Shown: positions 26,469 through 33,854, counted from the stretch's first letter. The stretch is 64,000 nucleotides of DNA from Pandoraea fibrosis (GCF_000807775.2 NZ_CP047385.1:3968001-4032000), one strand, 5' to 3'. Notes: generated by a model from the letters alone, not told the origin. Translations and numbers: made by a program.

Positions 26469-26494
26469 ACGGAGCCTTTCGGCTCCGTTTTCGT
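26469..26494 (+). terminator. Rho-independent terminator after the small membrane-protein genes
   Basis: ACGGAGCC (26469-26476) and GGCTCCGT (26481-26488) form an 8-bp stem with a TTTC loop, followed by TTTTCGTTT. Confidence 0.88.
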
Positions 26495-26640
26495 TTCTAG
26501 CGGCACATCGCGATTAACTTCCCCGTCGACCAAGGAGAATCCCTATTGAGGCATCGGAATGTTCTGAATCGCAATGAGTGACCTAGAATGCGACTCCGAA
26601 CGCGTGGTGCCCACAACGTCAGCTCGATAATCTTGTTCCC

Positions 26641-26861
26641 GTCGCGCCCCAAACGCGACCGGGTTTGACGACCCGAACGGTCTTATCTCGGGCACACGGC
26701 CGCGAAGTTTGCGGCTTTCGTGTGCGCTGTGCCACGCCTCGATGTCTACGGGTGGGCCTGGATTGGGACACCTTCGGGTGTGCCGCCTAATCCGAGTGAC
26801 CAGCGGTTCGTCAACCTAGTCCAGTGCCCGCCCACCCCTGCGCAATGCAGCGGGTGGCGGG
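26641..26861. other. Cluster of five GC-rich hairpins, candidate replication/packaging region or structured RNA
   Basis: Five non-overlapping stems fall in 221 bases. H1 is GTCGCG/CGCGAC (26641-26659). H2 is CGGGT/ACCCG (26660-26675). H3 is GCACACG-GCCGC/GCGGC-CGTGTGC with a 3-nt bulge (26692-26725). H4 is GGATT/AATCC enclosing ACACC-TTCG-GGTGT (26760-26793). H5 has 14 pairs with two single-base bulges around a GCAAT loop (26827-26861). No coding frame explains the region. It lies between a terminator and a small gene, upstream of the HUH Rep. Filamentous phages carry a comparable hairpin row as origin and packaging signal. A structured RNA is the alternative. Confidence 0.6.
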
Positions 26862-26893
26862 AATCGCAAATTGGCTAGTTAGAGGTGCCCCGC

Positions 26894-27115
26894 ATGACGC
26901 TTCATCTTCCCGCAGCTTCCTTAGTCCACGCTTCCGTCGACAGGCTCAACACTCTCTCCGAACGTATCCTTGCGCTGACGATGTGCACCAACACAGACGC
27001 CGGCAAGGAGATGCCCCATCGGTTCCTGCTCGCGATCTTCGAAGAGCTTGGCGAAATGACCGTCGAACTCGTCTGTGAATGTCACAAGTTGAAGGCTGAT
27101 TGTCTCGACGCGTAG
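26894..27115 (+). CDS. Small hypothetical protein after the hairpin cluster
   Basis: The 73-residue protein starts MTLHLPAASLVHASVDRLN. GAGG at 26882-26885 is eight bases before ATG 26894, and an in-frame GTG at 26885 is less likely. It is predicted helical with an acidic middle (FLLAIFEELGEMTVELVCE) and three or four Cys, without a clear zinc pattern. It is 32 bases after the fifth hairpin. No family recognised. Confidence 0.5.
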   Translation: MTLHLPAASLVHASVDRLNTLSERILALTMCTNTDAGKEMPHRFLLAIFEELGEMTVELVCECHKLKADCLDA

Positions 27116-27850
27116 TCGTCCGCCAGCAGTTCATCTGACTCTGCCAACGGCATGGCCCCCCGCATATTTCGGCTGTCTCTACAGCATCGCGCTGCCCTCA
27201 TGTGCGCTCGCTGTTTCAATTTCACGCCAAGCCTTTCGCCATGCCCGCCATCAATTCCCTCCCCGCCGCTCCAATCGGAATTTCCCCATATACGGTGCGT
27301 TCGCGCGCTGCTTTAATAGCCCCACGTTTGCGCCACGCTTCCATACGTGGCTTCCGATTGTATTCAGTGCATAGCGTCACCACTTCTGGCTACAAACGCC
27401 GGAAGTCGATTCGCGCTCAAGAGCGTTCGCTGGGGCAATTTAACGAGAGCTCGGCCAAGATCCCATCGCGGGCAGTGTCCATCGTCGTACTGCGGCCATC
27501 ATCCAAAATTCCCTATCTCACCCAGCAGGTAACACCGTCGTAACCCAACCTCATCCGTTGGTTCGTTCGTTGACATTTGTACTTCCTTAAGCCGGTCGTC
27601 TTTCAGGACATCTAGCGTCGGGAGTGTCAGCGCCGTACCCGAAGAGAGGGTTGCGTATGCGTGCTTGCGGAGTCCGGGCGGTTATCGCGCGGCTCAGCGC
27701 GGCCCGCGTGACCGAGCAGCGGGTAATACCTCGCGCGTTCGCCAAGACCTCATTCCTTTGCATTCCGGCTCTCATGCCGAACCTTTCGGCCGTCAATGGC
27801 GCGCTATCGCTCGTCTTGTACGCCAAGGGTTACGGACAGAAGTTTGGAAG
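27116..27850. other. Non-coding or unrecognised stretch upstream of the origin-like repeats
   Basis: Plus-strand frames at 27202-27543 and 27624-27911 are open, but their products are Arg/Ser/Ala-rich without motifs, and the second ends inside the large inverted repeat. I could not support a gene here. The spacing between the hairpin cluster and the Rep gene suggests regulatory or replication DNA. Confidence 0.3.
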
Positions 27851-27902
27851 CACTGCGAGCGCCCGCCGCCCGCAGGGGCGAGGACGGCGGGCGCTCGCAG
27901 TG
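27851..27902. repeat. Perfect 18-bp inverted repeat
   Basis: CACTGCGAGCGCCCGCCG (27851-27868) and its exact complement (27885-27902) flank a 16-nt G/C-rich loop. It has no U-tract and no gene ends at it, so it is not an ordinary terminator. It lies 136 bases before the Rep start. Confidence 0.9.
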
Positions 27903-27910
27903 CGCCCATA

Positions 27911-27942
27911 GACTTGTACTACTAATACTTAACGTACAAGTC
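27911..27942. other. Candidate double-strand (nick) origin for Rep
   Basis: GACTTGTAC (27911-27919) and GTACAAGTC (27934-27942) form a perfect 9-bp stem, presenting a 14-nt A/T-rich loop TACTAATACTTAAC. A short stem with an A/T-rich loop just upstream of an HUH Rep gene is the classic layout of rolling-circle nick sites. The loop resembles, but does not match, the TAATATTAC nick sequence of circular ssDNA replicons. Neither nicking nor the exact site can be shown from sequence. Confidence 0.5.
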
Positions 27943-28037
27943 ATCGGAATCGCAGGCCCGATCAGGCACGACAGGAACACCGACTCCCCAAGCAATCAAC
28001 GCGCGGGGCACCCTGGTCAGAGAGATAGAGGTTTGCG

Positions 28038-28838
28038 ATGAATGACACCAACGTTTTGAATTACTCGCCCTTCCGCCGTGAATGGATCGTCCGTCTCCGT
28101 GCATTCGAAGATGGTCAAGTGGAAGCTTATGCAATTCGCTTTGACCGGTACATGAAGACGCAGTCCCTTCATCTGATGCCGAGAGCCAAACGTGGCGAGT
28201 CGGATTCCACTGAGGCGAACAAACTAGTTGCCGCGAAGCGTGCAAAACAGCAAGTTCGGCTGCGCTGCAAGGCGATTGGTGCCGATCGAATGATCACTCT
28301 CACGTATCGCGAGAACGTGCTCGACAAGGAGAGGATCAAGCGCGATTTCGATTCGCTGCGACGCCTCTTGGGTAAGGTTCAGAACTTCCAATATGTCGCT
28401 GTAGCTGAACGGCAGAAGCGAGGAGCTTGGCATCTGCACATCGCCGTCAAAGGGCGGCAGAACTATCGCGTCTTGCGGGAGCTGTGGCTTCGTGTGGTCG
28501 GCGAGGGAAATGGGAACGTCGACGTGCGCAATCCGAATCGCGAAGCCGGCCTACGTCACAAGATCGCCAGTTACATCGGAAAGTACATCGTCAAGAATTT
28601 CGATGAGCATAAGCTCAACGAGAAGCGGTATTGGGCAAGTCGTGGCATCAAGGTTCCGGAGGCGGAGACGGTCAAGCACGTTCTTGAAGATTCACCCGCC
28701 GATGCCATCGTCGCTGCGTACAAAGCCGTCCTCGCGACTGGAGCAACGCTTGAGGATCATCAGCAGTGTTGGGATCAGGATGCGGGCTACTTCTGGATGG
28801 CGACCAAAGAACGGCCAACGTCCTCCAGCAAGGCGTGA
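28038..28838 (+). CDS. rep: HUH-type rolling-circle replication initiator (Rep, inovirus ORF2/gpII-like)
   Basis: The 266-residue protein shows the three Rep motifs in order: motif 1 MITLTYREN (~85-93), the metal-binding HUH motif in WHLHIAV (H132-x-H134), and the catalytic region SYIGKYIVKNF with Tyr179 and Tyr183 spaced as Y-x3-Y. Such enzymes nick one strand at an origin, remain bound to the 5' end, and drive rolling-circle replication. Its size and the QKRGAWHLH context resemble the filamentous-phage replication protein family. It lies ~95 bases after the origin-like hairpin and heads an operon with two small genes. Confidence 0.85.
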   Translation: MNDTNVLNYSPFRREWIVRLRAFEDGQVEAYAIRFDRYMKTQSLHLMPRAKRGESDSTEANKLVAAKRAKQQVRLRCKAIGADRMITLTYRENVLDKERIKRDFDSLRRLLGKVQNFQYVAVAERQKRGAWHLHIAVKGRQNYRVLRELWLRVVGEGNGNVDVRNPNREAGLRHKIASYIGKYIVKNFDEHKLNEKRYWASRGIKVPEAETVKHVLEDSPADAIVAAYKAVLATGATLEDHQQCWDQDAGYFWMATKERPTSSSKA

Positions 28839-28848
28839 GGGGGTATCG

Positions 28849-29010
28849 ATGAGAAATCTGACCTCGATGCTTCTCGAACCGGAAGCAGTCGTCGCGCGGA
28901 CCAGGAGCCGCATACACGCTGACACGTTCGCCGGCTTTCATGCTGACAACATGCCGCCGATCGCAATCTGGCCCTGGATGGGCAAGCCAAGCAAAGGGGC
29001 TATCCGATGA
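28849..29010 (+). CDS. 53-residue hypothetical protein between Rep and PrtN genes
   Basis: It starts MRNLTSMLLEPEAVVARTRS, ten bases after the rep stop, with GAGGGGG as ribosome site. It contains HADTFAGFHADNMPP and ends WMGKPSKGAIR. Its stop overlaps the next start (ATGA), so it is part of the rep-prtN operon. Such short linker proteins are common before PrtN-family genes, but I know no function. Confidence 0.6.
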   Translation: MRNLTSMLLEPEAVVARTRSRIHADTFAGFHADNMPPIAIWPWMGKPSKGAIR

Positions 29011-29267
29011 ACACCACTTTTCTTCTTATGGCTCAGTACGGTGCCGTCGCAGTAGTCCCTTTAGAAGCCGTGTGCCGAGACTACTTCTCCCACCTGAGCA
29101 CGGAAAAACTGACGCGAAAGATTGGCGCAGGCGATATCGCGCTTCCGCTAGTTCGAATGGAAGGCTCTCAGAAAAGCGCGAAGGGGGTACATGTGGAGGA
29201 TCTTGCGAAATACATCGACGAACGACGCGCGGCGGCGGTAAAAGAGTGCCACCAACTCTGTCACTGA
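29007..29267 (+). CDS. PrtN-family (pyocin activator-like) regulator
   Basis: The 86-residue protein carries the PrtN signature over its full length: NTTFLLMAQYGAVAVVPLE, VCRDYFSHLSTEKLTRKI, GDIALPLVRMEGSQKSAKG and the terminal VEDLAKYIDERRAAA. PrtN itself activates pyocin genes. Relatives on integrative elements probably act as transcriptional regulators or as helpers of excision. It is translationally coupled to the preceding gene by ATGA and sits nearest to attR, at the opposite end from the integrase. Confidence 0.85.
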   Translation: MNTTFLLMAQYGAVAVVPLEAVCRDYFSHLSTEKLTRKIGAGDIALPLVRMEGSQKSAKGVHVEDLAKYIDERRAAAVKECHQLCH

Positions 29268-29313
29268 ATCGTAAGCCTCAATCGCAGTAACAAGAGGCTC
29301 GATGTGCAGCCTG

Positions 29314-29357
29314 CACCCCGAAAGTTGGATGCAAATCCAATCTTTGGGGTGTTTTTT
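29314..29357 (+). terminator. Strong terminator of the rep-prtN operon
   Basis: CACCCC-GAAAG-TTGGAT pairs with ATCCAA-TCTTT-GGGGTG around a GCAA loop (17 positions, one mismatch, two G-U), followed by six T. It insulates the element from the host genes beyond attR. Confidence 0.92.
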
Positions 29358-29490
29358 ATGGCCATCTCGCCACGGAATACACGCCACTCGCCGGCCGACG
29401 CACGCGGCTGCTCACAGCCCGGAACCGCCTCGCCTGATGCGCACCCACTCATCCACAACAGACCTCGACCACGGTACGCCCGGCAAAAAA

Positions 29491-29508
29491 GTGCTACATC
29501 CGTGCTAC
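29491..29508. promoter_or_regulatory. Candidate integrase arm-binding repeats, right end
   Basis: Two direct copies of GTGCTAC at 29491-29497 and 29502-29508 (11-bp period) match the heptamer copies next to attL. They lie 60 bases inside attR. Confidence 0.5.
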
Positions 29509-29559
29509 GCCGAACACCGCCATGCCCCAGAACGACCAAACGACGCGGGTTTTGCGCCC

Positions 29560-29616
29560 TCAAGCCATCCAATCCATCATCGGTGCGACGCTGACGCGGC
29601 GGGGAGGCAGGTTCAT
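29560..29616 (-). pseudogene. Duplicated 5' end of dusA at attR (18-codon stub)
   Basis: Read on the minus strand this gives MNLPPRRVSVAPMMDWMA and a stop. The first 16 residues equal intact DusA, with only synonymous differences in the DNA. The original host dusA ribosome site and promoter lie just right of it, so this stub may still be transcribed. Confidence 0.85.
29568..29616. repeat. attR: right direct repeat of the element
   Basis: It matches 17284-17332 at 44 of 49 positions, and the 20-bp core is at 29588-29607. The five differences are all silent in the dusA reading frame. Confidence 0.93.
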
Positions 29617-29637
29617 ACAAATTCCTCGGTACGGCAA

Positions 29638-29665
29638 ACGTCGTCTTGTTCTGACAAGACGACGT
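29638..29665. repeat. 11-bp hairpin in the original dusA upstream region
   Basis: ACGTCGTCTTG (29638-29648) and CAAGACGACGT (29655-29665) form a perfect stem with a TTCTGA loop, 22 bases beyond the attR dusA start. In the uninterrupted chromosome this would be the dusA mRNA leader or an operator. Confidence 0.7.
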
Positions 29666-29846
29666 CTCTTGATCAACAAAACACAAAGTATACGTCATGC
29701 CCTTCACGCTCGCTCCGGATCAGGCAAGCCGCCTCAGCCAGGCTCTGTGAGCCTTCGCTCAGGTTTTCCGCACGACACGTCGACGCCTCAGGAGTACACT
29801 TTCGCCTTTCTCTCATTGCATTGATGCAGCACAAGGAGACGCCCGC

Positions 29847-30731
29847 ATGGCACCGAAGGATCTGTTGCAGGCACTCATCGTCGTACTCGCCTGGGGCGTG
29901 AACTTCGTGGTCATCAAGGTCGGTCTTCATGGCGTGCCGCCCATGTTGCTGGGCGCCCTCCGATTCCTGCTCGCCGCCTTCCCTGCGATCTTCTTCGTCA
30001 AGCGTCCGCAGGTGCCATGGCGCTGGCTGATCGCCTACGGTGCAACGATTTCGTTCGGACAATTCGCGCTGTTGTTTACTGCGATGTACGTCGGCATGCC
30101 CGCCGGCCTCGCCTCGCTCGTGCTTCAGGCGCAGGCCTTCTTCACGCTGGGACTTGCCGTGCTGTGCCTCGGAGAACGCTTTCGTGCGCAGAACGTCATC
30201 GGCCTGCTCATTGCCGCAGCGGGCCTCGCCGTCATCGGCATGCACGGCGGCGGCGCAATGACACTGCTCGGGTTCGTGCTCACGCTTTGCGCGTCGCTCA
30301 GCTGGGCCACGGGCAACATCGTCACGAAAAAAATCGGCAACGTCGATCTCGTCGGCCTCGTTGTCTGGGCCAGCCTGATTCCGCCGATTCCTTTCGCCCT
30401 GCTCTCTTATTGGTTCGAAGGTCCCCAGCAAATCGCGGACTCGCTCGCACATATCTCGGCGACCTCGATCTTCGCGATCGCCTACCTCGCCTTCATTGCA
30501 ACGCTCGTCGGCTACTCCCTGTGGGGCCGCCTGATGACACGCTATCCCGCGAGTCAGGTCGCACCTTTCTCACTGCTCGTGCCGATCATCGGCCTCGCTT
30601 CCGCCGCGCTACTGCTCGACGAGCAACTCGCCGGCCCGCAAATCGCAGGCGCGGCACTCGTGATGGCCGGCCTCGCAGTGAACGTCTTCGGCGCGAAGAT
30701 CAAACAGCGTCTGCTGCCGGCGTCGCGCTAG
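29847..30731 (+). CDS. EamA-family (drug/metabolite transporter) exporter
   Basis: The 294-residue inner-membrane protein has ten predicted helices in two EamA repeats (~5-135 and ~143-285). It opens LLQALIVVLAWGVNFVVIKVGL and has an internal SWATGNIVTKKIG. The best-known relative exports O-acetylserine and cysteine. The ribosome site AAGGAG precedes the ATG at 29847. It is the first host gene right of the element and converges with a GNAT gene, overlapping it by 32 bases. Confidence 0.9.
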   Translation: MAPKDLLQALIVVLAWGVNFVVIKVGLHGVPPMLLGALRFLLAAFPAIFFVKRPQVPWRWLIAYGATISFGQFALLFTAMYVGMPAGLASLVLQAQAFFTLGLAVLCLGERFRAQNVIGLLIAAAGLAVIGMHGGGAMTLLGFVLTLCASLSWATGNIVTKKIGNVDLVGLVVWASLIPPIPFALLSYWFEGPQQIADSLAHISATSIFAIAYLAFIATLVGYSLWGRLMTRYPASQVAPFSLLVPIIGLASAALLLDEQLAGPQIAGAALVMAGLAVNVFGAKIKQRLLPASR

Positions 30732-31164
30732 CCAGTCGCATGTGCAGCAGCGGGAACGGGCGCCCCTGCCCGTCAAGCGCCGAGCGCCCTGTCACCTCGA
30801 ACCCCTCGCGCCGATAAAATGCCAGCGCTTGCGGGTTTTGCTCGTTGACGTCGACACTCGTGCAATCCAGCTCGCGCACGGCATACGCCAGCAATGCCGC
30901 ACCGATACCTTGTCTGCAAGCGTCGGGCGCGACGAACAACATCTCCACGTTACCCTGCGCCACGCCGAGAAAACCACGAAGGGTGCCTGCATCATCGCGA
31001 AACACACGCAACGTGACGGCCCCCAGATATTCATTGCGGATGCGCGGACGCAGCCACGCAATGTCGTCGTCGCTCAGGAAATCGTGCGTGGCGCGCACAG
31101 ACGCCTCCCAAAGCGCCGTGATGGCGTCGAATTCGTTTTCGTCTGTGGTGAAGATGCCAGACAT
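30700..31164 (-). CDS. GNAT family N-acetyltransferase (YjaB-like)
   Basis: The 154-residue protein has VEMLFVAPDACRQGIGAALLAYAV as GNAT core and acetyl-CoA loop, then VDVNEQNPQALAFYRREGFEVTGRS, the pattern of YjaB/PhnO-like enzymes. Its stop region overlaps the 3' end of the exporter gene on the other strand. The substrate is unknown. Confidence 0.87.
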   Translation of the reverse strand: MSGIFTTDENEFDAITALWEASVRATHDFLSDDDIAWLRPRIRNEYLGAVTLRVFRDDAGTLRGFLGVAQGNVEMLFVAPDACRQGIGAALLAYAVRELDCTSVDVNEQNPQALAFYRREGFEVTGRSALDGQGRPFPLLHMRLASATPAADAV

Positions 31165-31257
31165 GGAAACCCGTGATTGGATATCGTGAATGTCGTGCGC
31201 CTTGCATCGGCCCGCGCGCTTATCGCGAGTGACGGCGCAGACGACGAGGCAAAACGC

Positions 31258-31290
31258 AAAAAGCCTGATTTCTTGTGGAAATCAGGCTTT
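31258..31290 (-). terminator. Terminator of tRNA-fMet
   Basis: AAAGCCTGATTT and AAATCAGGCTTT form a perfect 12-bp stem with a 7-nt loop, seven bases after the tRNA 3' end on the minus strand, followed by TTTG. Confidence 0.85.
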
Positions 31291-31296
31291 CGAATT

Positions 31297-31373
31297 TGGT
31301 TGCGGGGACAGGATTTGAACCTGTGACCTTCGGGTTATGAGCCCGACGAGCTGCCAGACTGCTCCACCCCGCG
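31297..31373 (-). tRNA. Initiator tRNA-fMet (CAT)
   Basis: The cloverleaf starts CGCGGGG and ends CCCCGCA-ACCA, so C1 faces A72, the unpaired end that defines initiator tRNA. The anticodon loop CTCATAA follows GGG, and CCC comes after it, giving the three G-C pairs of initiators. CCA is encoded. Confidence 0.97.
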
Positions 31374-31386
31374 TCTGAAGAATTAG

Positions 31387-31415
31387 ATTATATGGCAATT
31401 GCCATCGCAGTGCAA
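31387..31415 (-). promoter_or_regulatory. Promoter of tRNA-fMet
   Basis: On the minus strand TTGCAC (31415-31410), a 17-nt spacer and a perfect TATAAT (31392-31387) lie 13 bases before the tRNA. Confidence 0.8.
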
Positions 31416-31555
31416 CATGACTGGCCGAATATTTTTCAAGCCCACGTCTGGCGACCGATGAAACATCGCGGCATGTCCCCGCAACACGGGTTATCCCGGC
31501 AGGCCGTTTGCGTCGCCGCACAGCGTGCGTCGCCGATGATACACTCGCAGCAACC

Positions 31556-32188
31556 ATGAACCGACGTCCTCCCATCCAATTCTGTTCCGCCTGCGGCCAT
31601 CCGGTCGAGTTGCGCATTCCGCCCGGCGATAATCGCGAGCGGCATGTCTGCACCCATTGCGGCACGATCCACTATCAGAACCCGCGCAACGTGCTCGGCA
31701 CGGTGCCTGTATGGGGTGATCAGGTGCTGCTGTGCAAGCGCGCCATCGAGCCGCGCCTCGGCTACTGGACGCTACCCGCAGGCTTCATGGAAATCGGCGA
31801 GACGACGTCGCAGGCCGCAGCACGCGAGACGCTCGAAGAAGCCGGTGCCATCGTCGAAGTCGGCGCGCTCTTCTCGCTGCTCAACGTGCCGCATGTGAAT
31901 CAGGTGCATATCTTCTATCTGGCCCAGATGCGCGAACCGCAGTTCGCTGCCGGAGAGGAAAGCCTCGAAGTCGCGCTGTTCTCGGAAGACGAAATTCCCT
32001 GGGACGAGATCGCATTCCCGACCGTCGCGAAGACCCTGCGCTTCTTCTTCGAAGATCGCCGCACAGGCGCGTTCGGCGTTCACCTCGAAGCCCTGCAGGA
32101 CGCCGCGGTGCCGGGGGTACCGGTTCCGTCGCTCCCCGTCAACACGGCGCACACCGAGGACATCCTCACGCCGATGCTGCGTGTCTGA
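31556..32188 (+). CDS. Nudix hydrolase with N-terminal zinc ribbon
   Basis: The 210-residue protein has a zinc ribbon CSACGHP...CTHCGTIHYQNP (~10-45), as in NADH pyrophosphatases. The Nudix box GFMEIGETTSQAAARETLEEAGA follows (~80-102, with the expected G, E, REx2EE and G). The likely role is hydrolysis of a nucleoside diphosphate derivative such as NADH or ADP-ribose. The start at 31556 fits the zinc ribbon; an upstream in-frame ATG at 31508 would overlap the promoter region. TGATACACT just before the ATG could be a -10, implying a very short leader. Confidence 0.88.
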   Translation: MNRRPPIQFCSACGHPVELRIPPGDNRERHVCTHCGTIHYQNPRNVLGTVPVWGDQVLLCKRAIEPRLGYWTLPAGFMEIGETTSQAAARETLEEAGAIVEVGALFSLLNVPHVNQVHIFYLAQMREPQFAAGEESLEVALFSEDEIPWDEIAFPTVAKTLRFFFEDRRTGAFGVHLEALQDAAVPGVPVPSLPVNTAHTEDILTPMLRV

Positions 32189-32247
32189 GCGCACGCGCAT
32201 CGCGCCTCGCATGAAGCCGCCCGCCGCTCCGAAGCGCTAACGTCACC

Positions 32248-33012
32248 ATGGTCGTCTGGCTCGAAGCAAACGATCCCTTCCCAGCGGTGGCCGAAGCGCT
32301 CGACGCCTCGAGCGACGCGCCCGGGCTGCTCGCGGCCGGCCTCGACCTCTCACCGCAACGTCTGCTCGCCGCGTACCGGCAAGGCATCTTCCCGTGGTAC
32401 TCGCAGGGACAGCCGGTGCTCTGGTGGAGCCCCGATCCGCGCATGGTCCTGCGCCCCGAGAACTTCGTCGTCAGCCATAACTTCCGCAAATTGCTGCGCC
32501 GCGTGTTGCGCGACGACGCCTGGGAAATCCGTCTGGACGCCGACTTTGCCGCCGTCATGCAAGCGTGCGCGCAAGCCCCCCGGCGCGGCCAGGACGGCAC
32601 ATGGATCACCCCCGCCATCGTTGCCGCCTACCGCGCGCTGCACGACGCCGGGCTGGCCCACAGTGTGGAAACCTTCTACGAAGGCGAGCGTGTCGGCGGC
32701 CTTTACGGCGTGGCGCTCGGGCGCATGTTCTACGGCGAATCGATGTTCGCGAAGCGTACCGACGCGTCGAAAATCGCGCTCGCCGCCCTCGTCGCGTTTG
32801 CACGCACACACGCAATAGAGGTGATAGACTGCCAGCAAAGTACTGCCCATCTGGCGTCGCTCGGCGGCGGCGAAATTCCCCGCCAGGCATTTCTGGCGCA
32901 CGTTCAGACGGCGGTCATGGCCCCCGCGCCGGTCTGGCGTCTGGATAAGCAGATGCTCAGCGCCCTGGCCTACGGTAACGCAGCAGACAAGGCTCACGAG
33001 GTTTTGCAGTGA
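32248..33012 (+). CDS. aat: Leucyl/phenylalanyl-tRNA-protein transferase
   Basis: The 254-residue enzyme adds Leu or Phe to proteins with N-terminal Arg or Lys, marking them for ClpS/ClpAP. Signature segments are [57 protein letters not shown] and FYGESMF. The stop overlaps the bpt start (GTGA), so the two N-degron transferases are one operon. Confidence 0.95.
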   Translation: MVVWLEANDPFPAVAEALDASSDAPGLLAAGLDLSPQRLLAAYRQGIFPWYSQGQPVLWWSPDPRMVLRPENFVVSHNFRKLLRRVLRDDAWEIRLDADFAAVMQACAQAPRRGQDGTWITPAIVAAYRALHDAGLAHSVETFYEGERVGGLYGVALGRMFYGESMFAKRTDASKIALAALVAFARTHAIEVIDCQQSTAHLASLGGGEIPRQAFLAHVQTAVMAPAPVWRLDKQMLSALAYGNAADKAHEVLQ

Positions 33013-33791
33013 CCCATCCGAACGAACTGCCGCTCTCTCCTCTGTCCGCCCTTCAGTTCTACGCAACGGCGCCCTACCCCTGCAGCTATCTCGACAATCA
33101 CACGGCCCGTTCGCAGGTCGCCACGCCCAGCCATCTGATCAATTCGGACGTCTATAGCGAACTCGTTCGCTCCGGATTCCGTCGCAGCGGTGTCTTCACC
33201 TACCGCCCGTACTGCGACGGTTGCCGCGCGTGCGTGCCGGTGCGCGTGCCCATCGCCCGCTTCACGCCGAACCGCACGCAGCGACGCATCTGGCGACGCC
33301 ATGCCGGGCTCGCCGTCAACGTGTCGGGCCTGCATTACACCGAAGAGCACTACCAGCTCTACATGCGCTATCAATCGCGACGTCATGCGGGCGGCGGCAT
33401 GGACCACGACAGCCGCGAGCAATACGAGCAATTCCTGCTGCAAAGCCGCGTGAACTCCCGCCTGGTGGAATTTCGCGAACCGCCCGGCCATCAGGGCGCA
33501 GGTACGCTGCGCATGATCAGCATGGTGGACATCCTGAGCGATGGCCTGTCGTCGGTCTACACGTTCTTCGACCCTGACGTCGAAGGCGCCTCGTATGGCA
33601 CGTACAACATCCTGTGGCAGATCGAACAGGCACGCGCCCTCGGACTGCCGCACGTCTATCTCGGCTACTGGATTCAGGCGAGCCGCAAGATGGTCTACAA
33701 GGCCAATTTCCGGCCGCTACAGGGCTTGCTCGACGGCCAGTGGCAAGACATGCCGGACGCCATGCTCGACGCTGCTGGCCAGCAACCCTGA
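33009..33791 (+). CDS. bpt: Aspartate/glutamate leucyltransferase (Bpt, arginyltransferase-fold)
   Basis: The 260-residue bacterial Bpt/Ate-type enzyme has the N-terminal cysteine motif CSYLDN and [14 protein letters not shown]. It also has [44 protein letters not shown] and the usual GNAT-like fold. It moves Leu from tRNA to N-terminal Asp or Glu. The start is GTG 33009, coupled to aat. With Aat it gives the cell both arms of the leucine N-degron pathway. Confidence 0.95.
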   Translation: MTHPNELPLSPLSALQFYATAPYPCSYLDNHTARSQVATPSHLINSDVYSELVRSGFRRSGVFTYRPYCDGCRACVPVRVPIARFTPNRTQRRIWRRHAGLAVNVSGLHYTEEHYQLYMRYQSRRHAGGGMDHDSREQYEQFLLQSRVNSRLVEFREPPGHQGAGTLRMISMVDILSDGLSSVYTFFDPDVEGASYGTYNILWQIEQARALGLPHVYLGYWIQASRKMVYKANFRPLQGLLDGQWQDMPDAMLDAAGQQP

Positions 33792-33854
33792 CACACCGTG
33801 CCGGCAGTGCGCATCGCGCTCATTCGCCCCCCATTACCGCGCAAAACAAGAGTA

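Larger units (their letters stand above)
17304..29607. mobile_element. dusA-integrated element (~12.3 kb) carrying SIR2-HerA and an HUH Rep
   Basis: The element is bounded by attL and attR, with a tyrosine integrase just inside attL reading inward. Content in order: integrase, SIR2, HerA-like ATPase, nested insertion sequences, HNH protein, two small membrane proteins, five-hairpin region, 73-aa protein, large inverted repeats, Rep, 53-aa protein, PrtN-family protein, terminator, attR. Base composition is lower in GC than the flanks over most of its length. Boundaries are given at the ends of the identical core; the exact crossover base is unknown. Confidence 0.92.

Noticed and set aside
26469..26494. 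The terminator as a sixth member of the hairpin array
   Set aside because: It has a short loop and a T-run directly after the small membrane-protein genes, so ordinary transcription termination explains it.
27624..27911. A 95-codon plus-strand frame upstream of Rep
   Set aside because: Its last third is the 18-bp inverted repeat translated into Arg/Gly/Pro, and there is no support for expression.
29261..29707. A 148-codon minus-strand frame across attR
   Set aside because: It runs through the terminator, the attachment repeat and the dusA stub in another frame, so it is not a gene.
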